Source of the DNA: Rhabditoides inermis
Taxonomy: Eukaryota > Nematoda > Chromadorea > Rhabditida > Rhabditidae
Length of the DNA stretch: 64,000 nt
Reading direction: 5' to 3'
Assembly (NCBI GenBank): GCA_963966185.1
Contig: CAWZYM010000280.1
Coordinates: forward strand, 62,001-126,000
Part shown: positions 21,843 to 33,178 of the stretch, in pieces
Position numbering within the stretch: position 1 is the first letter of the stretch
How the letters are laid out: each line of letters starts with the position of its first letter
Made by a program: the position numbers and the translations under genes
Notes under the pieces: model-generated
The model's database searches: none
Told to the model about the DNA's origin: nothing
The model's input: the letters and a program-made list of their open reading frames with translations, nothing else

Positions 21843-24800
21843 TCCCCCATTGAGACTAATATTTACTATGGTGTGTGTCTGTCTGTCATTCTTTCCGGAG
21901 AGATATCTCTTTTCAAAGTCTACTGTAACTACTCATTTTTTCTAGAAAGTTTCTTTGATACCTGAGAACGCAAAATTTCAAATATCTCGTCAATAGCGAT
22001 CTTCTGATCATAGTTATCACCTAATCTCTTAACTATGGAGCAAATTTTCAAAATGATTCAAATCGAACGAAACTTGGAGGGTAGGTGAATCGACCTAGAA
22101 AAAATCGATAGCCGCGATACTAGCTGACTGTGACCTCATCTTCATGCCCAAATAGGTGAATGTACCCAAAATGCACCCAAAATTCATGATCTTCGATTTT
22201 TATAAAAATTGAATAGATGATAGATTACGTGAGATAGAGTATAGAAAGATGTTTCATTTTTCGAAAAGTCGCGAAATAAAGCAAATATTATCGAGTTTTC
22301 GTACAGGCAATATAGAGTGTCCAATTTGTAAACTTAAGCTTTTATGGGCATATAAGCCCTACTGTCAAAATTTCAGAACGATCGGACTTTGTCTTCATAT
22401 GATATTAGATTATTTGTGAGCGCGCGTTACTTGCTGGGGTACATGCTGGGGCCCTCCGGGTTGCTCGCTACCAGCCGCGAGGTCAACAGATCAATACCAA
22501 TTAGTTGGCATTCGAAATTACTGACCCACATCCACATAGTGGTGTGTTTGTTCAATAGAAACACGTTTACATATTATCAATATTAGATGGTTTCGGTTGA
22601 AAAAGACAAAATTTCTAGCTTCAACGCATTACTTCAACGAAACGAAGAGTTGAAGATTGGAAAAACCAAGGAAAGTTTGGCAAGACGAGTTCAGTCGTTA
22701 TATAATGGTTTGTAAAGATCAAACTAACTTCAAACTTTATCAAACTACTTCAAACATGCGCACAACACTTAGGGCGCGCCCACCGGCGTATTTTCTCTTA
22801 GCCGTGGCAACGAGGTCATTGTGTGTGTATTATAGAAATATGGATTGAAAACAGAGACTGATCGGGTACATAGTGTTGTAGCAAAAACTTTCATTGTCAT
22901 ACTCTTTCATACTACTTCTACAGCAAGCGTAGATTATGTAAGGCGCGTGCCAGCCGGCGTGCTTTCTGTCAGCCGTCGCATGAAAATGTCACTACATTGT
23001 AGACATATATTTCTTCTTTCGTTTTTTTGTTAATAGAACATTGTTTTATCGAGACTGTTATGCTCTCATTATTACTGAAAAATAGCGTTGTCTTTTGAGC
23101 AGTTCAGTAAAGAATGAAAGTGAGGTGAGGTGATCATTTTCGAGTATCAATAGAATACTCAAAAAAGAATCAAGTGCAAGACTCATTCCATATTGCAAAG
23201 ACTGTGCTTAAAGAAAGAATGATTTTTGTAATTGTTGTTAAGTCATAGAAAATAAGTGAAAATACAATGCTACCCCGTTTCGTTCTCGAACGCGAATAAT
23301 ATTTGATGTAATTCTTGCTCACTCTAGCGACAAGAATTTTGAATGTGAGAACATTGTAAAATTTGAGAGTGAAAGTGGACAGAAAAAACATAGAACGTCT
23401 CTAGAAAAGTGTTGTGCCCGATGCGGAGACGTGAGAGTAGAGAGAAGAGATCATAGAACTGCTTCTAGAAAAGTGTTGGGATCGATGCGGAGACGTGAGA
23501 AGAGAGCATAGAACTGTTTCTAGAAAAGTGTTGGGATCGATGTGGAGACGTGAGAGTAGAGAGAAGAGAGCATAGAACTGATTCTAGAAAAGTGTTGGGA
23601 TCGATGCGGAGACGTGAGAGTAGAGAGAAGAGGCATAGAACTGTTTCTAGAAAAAAAGATGTGATCGATGCGGAGACGTGAGAGTAGAGAGAAGAGAGCA
23701 TACTTAGAACTGCTTCTAGAAAAGTGTTGGGATCGATGCGGAGACGTGAGAGTAGAGAGAAGAGAGCATAGAACTGTTTCTAGAAAAATGATGTGATCGA
23801 TGCGGAGACGTGAGAGTAGAGAGAATAGAGCATAGAACTGTTTCTAGACAAAATGATGTGATCGATGCGGAGACGTGAGAGTAGAGATAAGAGAGCATAG
23901 AACTGCTTCTAGAAAAGTGTTGGGATCGACGCGGAGACGTGAGAGTAGAGAGAAGAGATCATAGAACTGCTTCTAGAAAAGTGTTGGGATCGATGCGGAG
24001 ACGTGAGAAGAGAGCATAGAACTGTTTCTAGAAAAGTGTTGGGATCGATGTGGAGACGTGAGAGTAGAGAGAAGAGAGCATAGAACTGATTCTAGAAAAG
24101 TGTTGGGATCGATGCGGAGACGTGAGAGTAGAGAGAAGAGAGCATAGAACTGTTTCTAGAAAAAAGATGTGATCGATGCGGAGACGTGAGAGTAGAGAGA
24201 AGAGAGCATAGAACTGCTTCTAGAAAAGTGTTGGGATCGATGCGGAGACGTGAGAGTAGAGAGAAGAGAGCATAGAACTGTTTCTAGAAAAATGATGTGA
24301 TCGATGCGGAGACGTGAGAGTAGAGAGAATAGAGCATAGAACTGTTTCTAGACAAAATAATGTGATCGATGCGGAGACGTGAGAGTAGAGAGAAGAGAGC
24401 ATAGAACTGCTTCTAGAAAAGTGTTGGGATCGATGCGGAGACGTGAGAGTAGAGAGAAGAGAGCATAGAACTGTTCTAGAAAAAATTATGTGATCGATGG
24501 GGAGACGTGAGAGTAGAGAGAAGAGAGCATAGAACTGCTTCTAGAAAAGTGTTGGGATCGATGCGGAGACGTGAGAGTAGAGAGACTAGGGCATAGAACT
24601 GTTTCTGAAAAAAATGATGTGATCGATGCGGAGACGTGAGAGTAGAGAGAATAGAGCATAGAACTGTTTCTAGAAAAATGATGTGATCGATGCGGAGACG
24701 TGAGAGTAGACAGAAGAGACGTTCGAACTGTTTCTAGAAAATTGTCGTGACAGCAGCGAAGACGTGAAATTAGACAGAAGAGACCACGGAACTGTCTCTA

Positions 24801-24900
24801 GAAAGTTGTTGTCACCGCAGCGAAGACGTGAAAGTAGACAGAAGAGACCATATTACTGTCTCTAGAAAAATTCTGTGACCGCAGAGATGTGAGAGTAGAC

Positions 24901-24955
<55 letters not shown>

Positions 24956-25243
24956 GAGGCGAGAAAGAGAAAGGGGGAGAGAGAAAAGAAAGAGAGAACG
25001 AGAGAGGGAAAGAGAGTGTATATAGGTAAAAAATAATGAAAGTGAGAAATAAGAAAGATGGAGACAGAAGAAAGTAGGAGACAGACAGTTAGAAAGACAG
25101 AAAGTGAAAGAGATACATAGACCTTTCGCATGGATGTCTCTCCGTAAGAATCAATAGAGAGCAATCAGCAAGATGAACTATATTTTATTTTCTATTCTTG
25201 GATACCTAGTGCGAAGGCGCGCGGCAGCGCGCCGGAGCGCTAG
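21843..25243 (+). mobile_element. Helitron-like element, family 1, isolated copy (A1, 3.4 kb)
   Basis: Starts TCCCCCATTGAGACTAATAT and ends with the hairpin GGCGCGCGGCAGCGCGCC, six bases, then CTAG; the next base is T. There are no terminal inverted repeats or obvious target duplication. Inside are about 1.5 kb of single-copy-like sequence, a 64-bp minisatellite (about 23388-24897) and a GA tract. It interrupts intron 1 of the minus secreted-protein gene; the partner gene lacks it. It is nearly identical to units at 48996-52407 and 52408-55830. No Rep/helicase coding, so non-autonomous. Confidence 0.7.
23388..24897. repeat. 64-bp minisatellite, about 23 units, with higher-order period
   Basis: Unit core GATCGATGCGGAGACGTGAG, then AGTAGAGAGAAGAGAGCATA and GAACTGCTTCTAGAAAAGTG. 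A variant unit with GTGAGAAGAGAGCATA recurs at about 23493 and 24001, so eight-unit blocks of about 508 bases repeat. Diverged units with GCAGCGAAGACGTGAAA close the array. Confidence 0.95.
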
Positions 25244-25430
25244 TCTCATGTTCCGAGAAGTTTTGTATTTACATACCTGCGTTCTGATGATGGTTCCCAT
25301 TTGTTGGGAGGGAGTAGCTAGGACTCCGGAGAGAGCAGCCAGGCAGATGAGGGACAGAGTAGGGAGGGACATCTTCTGAAGGGACCTTGAGGACTTGAGG
25401 TGGTTGATGAATGAGAGTATCAGCAAGTCC

Positions 25431-25438
25431 TTTTATAG
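25431..25438 (-). promoter_or_regulatory. TATA box of the minus secreted-protein copy
   Basis: CACTATAAAAGGAC on the minus strand, about 60 bases upstream of the ATG at 25372. The identical motif precedes the plus copy. Confidence 0.75.
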
Positions 25439-25887
25439 TGCGTGATCAGGTTGAGATCCCGGTATTCAGGTTGCACGATTCTCGTTCGCGAGAGATTATC
25501 CGTCTATCTCACACTCACTACTAACAAACAACAACACACAACAATAAACAACCAAAACAGTGATCTCTCTACATATCATCTAACAAGAACATCATGAAAA
25601 TTGAATAAATATGTCAGTCAGAGACGTTGTCATGACTCCTGACTAAGAGACTCGATGAACCCGAATTCAACCTACAAATATACGAAAACTGCATAATAAA
25701 CAATCACAAATTCATTTTAAAAAAAACTACAAGTTTTCATTGATCCCTGATTTGATCCAGATTTAAAAACGTATGCTGCATGTTCATTGTTATGGGGTGT
25801 GTTTGTGTGTGCCTGTTGATGAGATTTGTCAGATCAGATCTGTACGAGATCTGTACAGGTAAACATGATCTCTACCTGTTTCAGCAC

Positions 25888-25895
25888 TATAAAAG
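25888..25895 (+). promoter_or_regulatory. TATA box of the plus secreted-protein gene
   Basis: TATAAAAG in the context CACTATAAAAGGAC, 61 bases upstream of the ATG at 25949. Downstream, TACTCTCATTCATCAACCAC is shared with the minus copy. Confidence 0.75.
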
Positions 25896-25948
25896 GACTC
25901 GCTGCTACTCTCATTCATCAACCACCTCGAGGTCCTTTCAATCCAAAG

Positions 25949-26469
25949 ATGTCCCTCTTCTCACTCTCTCTAATCTGCCTGGCTGCTCTCTCCGGGGCCC
26001 TTGCAACTCCTTCCCAACAAATGGGAACCATCATCAGAACGCAGGTATGTACAAAACTTCTCTAAGAGAAGAGTTCGTTTGATAAGTGATGAGAACTAGT
26101 TCAGAATTCAGAATTCAGAATATTTATCTCGAATCTAGTAGCACGGTACAATTATGCAAATTACGGTCATAATTGTACCGTGCTACTAATGAAGTACTAA
26201 AAAAGTACGTGTACTACATTCGTGGGATCTCATTTGTATCATAACATTCTGGGATCGTCAGAGTACTTAAGAGCAGGCATGCTATCGTGTTAGGACGCAG
26301 AGATGCAGGGACTATGAAAACAATCCAGGTGGCTCCTTTCTTCACCGACCAGGATTCCGAGAAGCTGGCACTGAACCTCGCCAAGCAAGCGTGCAGAGGA
26401 GACGACATTGGAAAGATGCTCGACAGTGCGTCCTTCCCCCCTCTCTCTCCCTCTCTCTTCCTCTCTCTC

Positions 26470-26520
<51 letters not shown>

Positions 26521-26781
26521 CTTAGTTGATCTCTTCAGACTGGCAGAAGTCGTGGACGTCGTCTGTGACGAACCGAACTCGCCTCATCTCTCTCAGCCCA
26601 GTCATCACTAACTCCAACAAGTGCCTTCGCAATATCGATGTGAGCTGAGATTAGAAGAACTGTGTCAAGTCTCGTTCTTGTTCAGAGGAACTCCGATATC
26701 TTCTCGGTTCTGAGGCAGATGAAGCCAGCTTTCCAGAAGCACCTCAGCAACATGTACAACAAGTTGAGTTCTCTATTAGTC

Positions 26782-26825
<44 letters not shown>

Positions 26826-26960
26826 CTCTCACTTTAGGCCCGCAACGCCATGTCTGGCAAGACTTGCACGTCTTCCACTCTTCAGTCTGGCATCCAGGCT
26901 GCTCTTCCCGACCTCAACCAAGCCACGATCGCTGCCATATTTGCAGACAGCATCGTGGGT

Positions 26961-26997
<37 letters not shown>

Positions 26998-27114
26998 ATC
27001 AGTGGTTATACTTTTACAATGATCTCCTTCCAGGGCATCATTGGTCAGCCGAAGATGGTTTGTCTGAAGAACAACGCCAATGCAGTCATTAACTTCAGCC
27101 TCGCGAGAGTCTGA
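25949..27114 (+). CDS. small secreted protein, family not recognised
   Basis: Exons: 25949-26044, 26329-26425, 26539-26639, 26686-26763, 26838-26954, 27034-27114; about 189 residues. Exon 1 is a classic signal peptide (MSLFSLSLICLAALSGALA) with a cleavage-like ALA-TPS. Downstream are five scattered cysteines (QACRGDD, NKCLRNID, KTCTSS, MVCLKNN) and amphipathic segments such as ADSIGIIGQP. The exon 3 acceptor at 26538 (CTCTTCAG) keeps phase; the earlier CTTAG would lead to a stop. One junction is abnormal: exon 4 must end AAG in phase 0, but what follows is TTGAGT, not GTGAGT. Otherwise it is intact with AATAAA at 27159. Probably a nematode-specific extracellular protein; function unknown. Confidence 0.65.
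26432..26518. repeat. CT microsatellite in the secreted-protein intron 2
   Basis: Inverted counterpart of 21588-21660. Further CT tracts sit at about 26783-26824 and 26963-26993 in the next introns. Confidence 0.9.
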
Positions 27115-27158
27115 AAACATTCGAAACATAACATATTTCGTGTAGTAGACTTGCGGCG

Positions 27159-27164
27159 AATAAA
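27159..27164 (+). terminator. polyadenylation signal AATAAA
   Basis: 45 bases after the stop of the plus secreted-protein gene. Confidence 0.6.
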
Positions 27165-28180
27165 CTTTTAGTGCGTTATGAAACGTGATTTCAACAAGAA
27201 AGTGTCGAATTGTACTTCCATATCGAAATAGGTCTCCTCATCCATCCATTTCTTGAAAACCGCCTACGTGAGAGAGTTGAAAAGTCAACTATGCGAAAAC
27301 ATATAATTTATTTGCATCGCACTCCCATGAAACGTCACGTTCACTAGGAAAATGCTGACTCGCTTATTCTGACTATTATAGTAGAATTCAAATGTTGAAA
27401 GTCTTGAAAGTTCACTAAACATGTACAAGATCACAGAAACGCAGATCGCAGAACGCACAGTAAAATGTATTTCGCCACTTCCTCATGCATTTTCGTATCT
27501 GACTACCCAGAACGGAATTAGTAATTTGGAAATCGCACGAAGACAGCACAAAATTGAGTCAGACTGAGACAGACTATGAGATGCACATACATATTACGAG
27601 CCAACCGCAATACTTCAAGCTGCAATTCAGGCACACATTATTCGCTATGTCCCATTTTCTTCATCTTCACTTTACTGTTTCTGAACTTCATTCGAGAATT
27701 ACATCATTGGTTTTCGACCAAATGAATCAATACATTACAGTTAACAAAAAGGACGCACTTTCAACCGTTACGGTCACTTTTTGTCCTGCGCCGACCATTT
27801 TGTAGCCCTTGCCACGTTTCTCCATTTGTATTTACGGAACCTGCACTTTTCTTCTGACACACCCTTCTCATAACTTTTAAACATTTCAATTTCTCCAGAC
27901 CACTGGACAGCAACCTAGAAAGTTTGCGTCTAAACTCAAAGACTTTCTTTTTTGGGCGACATAATTTTCCCATGGTATCGCGCGCGGACTTTTTCCCTAG
28001 TGAGCGTGCGCCCATGATTTGTAGCTGTCGAATTCCAGTCTAGCATGAGTTTTGAACCGGGCACTCATATCTGTATCACTGTAACCATTATGTTATTGAA
28101 CTCCTGTAGTTTTCTATGTTCCATTGTTGTACGTGATATTCAAAACATGCCCAATATTTCGATTTTTAATGTGAATTTTA
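27165..28180. other. intergenic region
   Basis: About 1 kb without a supported gene. An 84-residue Lys/Arg-rich minus-strand frame (28015-27761) starts with ATG but matches no family I can name and has no splice context. Confidence 0.5.
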
Positions 28181-28181
28181 G
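28181..28181 (+). promoter_or_regulatory. candidate trans-splice acceptor of the first SRX gene
   Basis: GAATTTTAG ends at 28181, seven bases before the ATG at 28189. Confidence 0.4.
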
Positions 28182-28188
28182 GTGAACC

Positions 28189-28501
28189 ATGTTGACAATT
28201 CACGACAATGAACTGGCAGCTGTCATCATTTGTGTTGTAAGTTGTTTATTACTAGTTTTTACAAGTTATTGACAACAGTGATTCATTCAGGTATCTATAC
28301 TTGGCATGCTTTCCAATGGACTATCCATGAAAGTTATTCGCAGTCATCCGAACATGAATAACGCTTTTGGTAAGTATTTTTCGTTCTGAAAAAACTGTTT
28401 ATATTGTGCGTTCAGGAATTCTTTGTCTATCCCATTCTGTCGCTAACTTCGGAGTTTGTTTTGTATTCATAGTATGGTGCTTTCCGATGGCAATAATGTG
28501 A

Positions 28502-28548
<47 letters not shown>

Positions 28549-31500
28549 GTTGCAGGGGCGAGCGCGGTGTCAGCCTGTCAACGTCTCTCGGTGGCAAGAT
28601 GCTGGGACAGTTAAATATGATGTTTTGGGACGCTTGCGTTTACTCCCATCTCGCTATATCATTGAATCGACTTGTTGGTGAGGTTTCTAAATAAATAAAA
28701 TACAGATGACATTCAACATTCTGCTATGAATTTCAAGACAAACACATTTTACTTTAAACATCTGGAGGCAGCTGTATTGAATACTTGTTTTTGATTGAGA
28801 TTGTATGTGATTGATGAAACGCATGACAATTACTTTGACTATTATGTTTCAGCATCCAGTACAGTTTCCTGCGGCTGGTTTCTCACCAAGAAAACCGCCT
28901 ACATAATGGCGGGAATCGTTTGGGCGTGTGGCTTTGCGCACGTTCTACCGTACTTTGACTGTGAGTATACTGTATGACCAATTTGAGTTACTGTATTTTG
29001 TATTACAGACACGAACTGTTTTGTGGAGTTCGTCCCGAAACCGGGTGTGCTACAGTGGTGGTTCGCGGATACTCCGTGTGGATATATCATCTCCACATAC
29101 ACTGATTTCTACAGGTACACTTGTGTGCATTGTTCTGCGACACACGCTTCACCGCACCACGTGACACTAATTCCAGCGGCGTCGCAGTGATGTGCATCAT
29201 TTTGGTGTTCGACCTCATTACCCTCTATCATATTAGGAAGCTGAACAATCACGTGAGTGTGTGTGTTGTGTTTTGATTGGGTGTGTTTTGTGTTTTGTAG
29301 ACGCTGAATAGTGGCAAGGCGGACGTGCACCAGCTGAGGCAGCTCGAAAAGCGACGCAATCTGGAGAAGAAAATGTTTGCCCAGGTAAAAATTGAGTTTG
29401 AAGTACCAAAATTTGTGGGAAAAAAATGTTTGCGGACAAATCGTGTGTGCTGTGCAAAGTTCAAAACATTTTTTCTCTCGGAATTCTTTGATTCTATCAT
29501 TATGTGAAACTGCTGCTACAAAATCATCACGTGTTACAATTGGTCGTATTCTAGTAGAAGATCACTTGCATTATGAGAAAGAGACTCATTAACTGGTCAC
29601 GTGTATTCATCTTACGACCGGCTAGAAAACAAATGAGTAATGCTTACGGTACTTGCAGCTGGAAACGTAATGGGTGCAGAAATTGGTCTTGTGTTCAGTT
29701 GTTCAATAGACCAAGATCTTTCGAATGGTGACTTGAAAGCTCGTATACAACAGCAAATAGAACGAAGAACAGTGACTCCAAATTAAAAATCCTCGCGAAG
29801 CAAAACTCAAAAAAAAAACCCGAGCGGAGAACCTGTTTTGGAACAAGTGGTTAGATTAGAGAGCTCAGACTCCTTTTCGCATGCTGCGTTCAAATTGAAA
29901 ATCTGGACGGAAAATCTCGTTCCCGCGTGAAGGAAAGTGTTTCAGACGTGCGCGCAGGGCTTCATCTTCCTGTGCGAGCTGACCAACTTCTACTTCATCT
30001 CCACGTACGCCACCGGCTTCTGGACCGGCTTCTTCACCACTACGTTTGCATGGGAGACGTGCCACACGCTGGACGGGTGAGACAATATCAAAAAGACTGT
30101 TTCGCTAGACGAAATTTTGTGATAAGCTAACAGGCGGGTCAAGTACCGAAACTCGTTTCATGCGTTGGATCGTTGGATGGTTGAATGGGTGAGACATAGG
30201 AGGGAGTTTCTTCTGCCGAAACAGATACTATTATGTACTCCTTGCGATGTTGACAAAAGAGTCGAGCCTACACACTAATTATCGCTACACGCTACACTTC
30301 ACATTCGGTGCAGAATGTTCCCAATTTTTCCACGATTTCTCCATGTTCTCACGTGTAGTAGGTGAAAAGTACTCACTACAACCCTGCATCACATGTCTCG
30401 CGCGCGAAAATCAAAAAGTTTCGATCCTCAAAAATACTCGTGCAACTTTGGGAAAATGTGCATACATTTGTAGCTGGGCGATTAAAATATCGCTCCTCGC
30501 ATGTCGAAATCAGTCATCATAAATTCCCGAAATCTCAACTCTCAACTTCAAATTTTGTAGTAGTTCGGCAAACGAAGCAAAAAAATCGTGTTAGATCGTG
30601 GTGAGAGCCGAAATATCAGCTTATCAGCTACGAATATTGTAGTCTAGTTCGGCAAAAGAAGAAAAAGATCGTGGTGAATCCAACTACATAGTTTTCGCGG
30701 CGGGACCAATATTGCCTGTGTTGCAGGTTCATCCTGCTCGCGTTCCACTTTGATCGGCGCTACATGGGTGTGGGCCGGCCGGCGCAGTCCGTGGTGACCA
30801 TGGTACGGGAAGACATATTATCTTTTAAAAGGACTAGCGTAAGAGTAGAGTTTGTGTTATTGTTTATTCGACGTAATGCAACAAAAGCTCATGCATTATT
30901 CTATCAATCGAAATAGTCAGCATACCTGCTCTTTCTGTATTGAAATGTAGGAGAGAAATTATGTTAGTTACATGCATCTCAAAATTGATGTTGAGACATC
31001 GACTATATCTGGTTCAACGATTCGAGTGAATGCACCTTTATTGGATTTCATCGAAATCTGTTTACATTAAAGAAGAACTCCGGGGAAAATAGGAATGCCG
31101 GTCAATAGGGGCAAATAGATACTTAGGAACACGATTCTGGCAATGAAAATTCTGAGAGGCTTCAAAAAGTTACGTTTTTGAATTATTTATGACGATTCCT
31201 TTGACCAAATAGCCTAATTGGACGAGGGCGGAGCCTCAGTCCGCTGCCCACCGCTGCCGTACTCGCGGTTTCCCGCCAAAATCTTGTTTCGGGCGCGCTA
31301 ATGTTTTGAGCCGGTGACTCTTTCCCCGGAGTTCTTCTTTAACCAATGTACCACAAAATCACTTTTATGAACAGAACAATAAGTTTATACATCGTACTGA
31401 TTCTAAATTTGTGTAAAATAAACAAAAAAAGTAGTTCAGATGAACCTATTGGAAAATTTGTAAACCTTATGCCATATAAAGATGAAATCATGATGTGCAA

Positions 31501-32355
31501 AACATCTTGTCAGCAGGCGGAATCGAACCAGAGCCTTGCGGATCAAAGCGCGCTTTCACTAACCACTACACAACCGTGCGCTGAAATCGCGCTTCGGCGT
31601 TTGCAATACGAGCGTGTGGTTCCCCGCTGTGTGTTGAAAGTGCATGCTCTCTGTGTGGTGGCCCCGACCGCGCCACCCCCTACTTCGAAAACGATTCGTG
31701 AACGGGGCTTGCCTGCCCCTCAGGGAGCGCGCGCGCGTATCTCGCTTCCGCGAAGAGCTGGCGATACCAAAATCGAAATGTAACCATGCTCTAACATTCT
31801 GATAACATCTACCACTCTACCAGCATCACATTGTTCTCGCAAAGATTCTAAGGGACTTTTCTCTCAATCGCCTCTTGCGGATTCTAGCGCCCGGGTATTC
31901 TTAACACAAACCAACGAGCGCTGCCGCGCTGCTTGTAATAAGACGAATGTGGAAAATGTCGATGGAGACATAGACATAATACAACCAATATCTCACTGGT
32001 CCATATATATATGTGAACAGCATGCTCAGAATCATGCGCCGCGGAGAACATAAACTGTGAATGTCCACACAAATAGTAGAAACAAGATGTCACTAGTGCA
32101 TATACGTGAGCAGCACGGTCAGAGCCACCACGCGCCACGGGGGGCGACCGTCGGTCCGGGCTCCGATCACGAGCCCCCAGCCACGGAGAGAGCCGGCAAG
32201 GCCGGCCAGAGACAGTTCCGCAATAGGGTAGGTCTCCCAGATTCATAGGACACTGCTGTTGTGTGGTGTTATGTGTTCATATCCACTGCGCTCTCAATTA
32301 GTGTCCTTCTATGTATTAGTAATGTTCCTTGTTTCAGGCGGTGATGTCGTTCTGA
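28189..32355 (+). CDS. SRX-family seven-transmembrane chemoreceptor (divergent member)
   Basis: SRX proteins are nematode-specific G-protein-coupled receptors, mostly in sensory neurons. Exons: 28189-28236, 28291-28369, 28416-28497, 28556-28677, 28853-28960, 29009-29114, 29177-29252, 29301-29384, 29946-30076, 30727-30802, 32123-32227, 32338-32355; every phase fits; 344 residues. Family marks: GMLSNGLSMKVI (TM1), FGILCLSHSVANFGVCFVF (TM2), WDACVYSHLAISLNRL (TM3), PYFDYTNCFVEF and DTPCGYI in the second outer loop, then QGFIFLCELTNFYF (TM6) and TTTFAWETCHTLDGFILL (TM7). The tail beyond TM7 is longer than in the three paralogues downstream: two extra exons encode a hydrophilic, Gly/Pro/His-rich stretch ending AVMSF. 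Intron 10 (1.3 kb) holds a MITE, a tRNA-like sequence and a Helitron-like element. AATAAA follows at 32438. Confidence 0.88.
28505..28546. repeat. GA microsatellite in SRX intron 3
   Basis: Begins a few bases after the GTGAGT donor at 28498 and ends close to the acceptor at 28555. Confidence 0.9.
31067..31342. mobile_element. MITE, 276 bp, TTAAAGAAGAACTCCGGGGA ends
   Basis: Right end TCCCCGGAGTTCTTCTTTAA is the exact inverse of the left end over 20 bases. No coding content. Confidence 0.85.
31508..31585 (-). repeat. tRNA-like sequence
   Basis: On the minus strand TGTGTAGTGGTTAGTG (A-box-like) and GGTTCGATTCCGCCTGCTG (B box and 3' arm). Acceptor pairing is only four bases and the anticodon stem is poor, so it is more likely a tRNA-derived repeat than a gene. 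Confidence 0.5.
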
Positions 32356-32437
32356 GGACACACAAGAATCATTTTTTTTTGAGTCTGTATAGCTTTGATG
32401 TGCATATGTGTCTATGAGTTCACGATTGTAAAAATTG

Positions 32438-32443
32438 AATAAA
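32438..32443 (+). terminator. polyadenylation signal AATAAA of the first SRX gene
   Basis: 83 bases after the stop at 32355. Confidence 0.6.
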
Positions 32444-32773
32444 TGTCGTTTCGATAAAGCTTTTTCAAAAAGAAATATTATTGTAGAGGTAAAAAAAGAA
32501 ACGTGACTGTTTATTGTGATACTAGTAATTGTAAGAGATGGTTCGGTAAAGATGCTCTTATTATATGTATGTTTATATTAGATTTGAGAGTACACGCGGC
32601 CCCGGAACTAGGTGCGGTTACGTGTTTCATTTGTAACCTTTTACAGAGTCGTCCAATTAGTAGTCAAATGCTTCCGGATAAGTTTGGCTGCAATGAACAC
32701 ATAGTTCCTTCTCTTGTCTCTGTTGAGCTCTTGTTTGTCGGAATTAAAATTTCGACAAGTGATCTATCACTAT

Positions 32774-33178
32774 AGGGACCCCAAACGAAATTTGAGATTT
32801 CGAAATTTCGTTATCATTTTATCATGATAATATTACATCAGTTATGTAGTTTCGAAAGATATATAGATGTTGTATGCTTACTCGATACACGCGCCGCCAT
32901 TCCGCGCCAAGCGCGCGCACCGGAGCGCGCGCTTTCAATGGGGCAATGCGACAGAGAGGGTGCCCCAATCAACGGGAATAATGACGTCATAATGTAGATT
33001 AATCGATAATTCATATTAATACCGCGAATACTATGCTTTGAATTGAGTATGGTTGCAATCAGAATATTCGTCCGGAACTTTCTAGACTAATTAGATCGCA
33101 TAGTTTGTCCAGTATTCATAAGTTGATAACGATGACGGGATTTCGCCCGGAGCGCACAAATGTTTGTTGGGGTCCCTA
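32774..33178. mobile_element. MITE, about 405 bp, AGGGACCCCAAAC-type ends
   Basis: Left AGGGACCCCAAACGAAAT and right TTTGTTGGGGTCCCT are inverted partners, flanked by TAT/ACTAT. The interior includes a GCGCGC-rich palindromic patch near 32890-32930. Confidence 0.7.

Larger units (their letters stand above)
21041..25372 (-). pseudogene. damaged copy of a small secreted-protein gene
   Basis: Inverted duplicate of the gene at 25949-27114. Exons: 25372-25277 (signal peptide MSLPTLSLICLAALSGVLA), 21766-21670, 21561-21461, 21414-21337, each nearly identical to its partner. The fifth exon is mostly gone: only ATGTCTGGC remains at 21178 before the intron end joins GGCATCATTGGTCAGCC, and the last exon is interrupted by a CT microsatellite (about 21087-21115). 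The donor after exon 4 reads AAG|GGGAGT, so GT is lost. The first intron contains the 3.4-kb element 21843-25243. Promoter and exon 1 look intact, so a truncated transcript is possible. Family not recognised. Confidence 0.75.
30821..31938 (+). mobile_element. probable Helitron-like element, second family (degenerate)
   Basis: Starts TCTTTTAAAAGGACTAGCGT after an A, matching the 5' end of the other family-2 copies. The likely 3' end is an AGCGCTGCCGCGCT hairpin followed by GTAA and T, one base off CTAA. It lies in the last large intron of the first SRX gene and contains the MITE and tRNA-like sequence listed next. Confidence 0.35.

Noticed and set aside
23465..24402. Repeated minus-strand frames reading LYSHVSAS, TLTSPHRS and similar
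   Set aside because: These are the 64-bp minisatellite in translation. Unit length is not a multiple of three and stops occur at irregular places.
23388..24897. CRISPR-like regular repeat array
   Set aside because: Units are contiguous without unique spacers, and the genome is eukaryotic.
27761..28015. 84-residue basic minus-strand frame, possible transposase DNA-binding domain
   Set aside because: No convincing helix-turn-helix alignment, no catalytic resid­ues and no inverted repeats around it.
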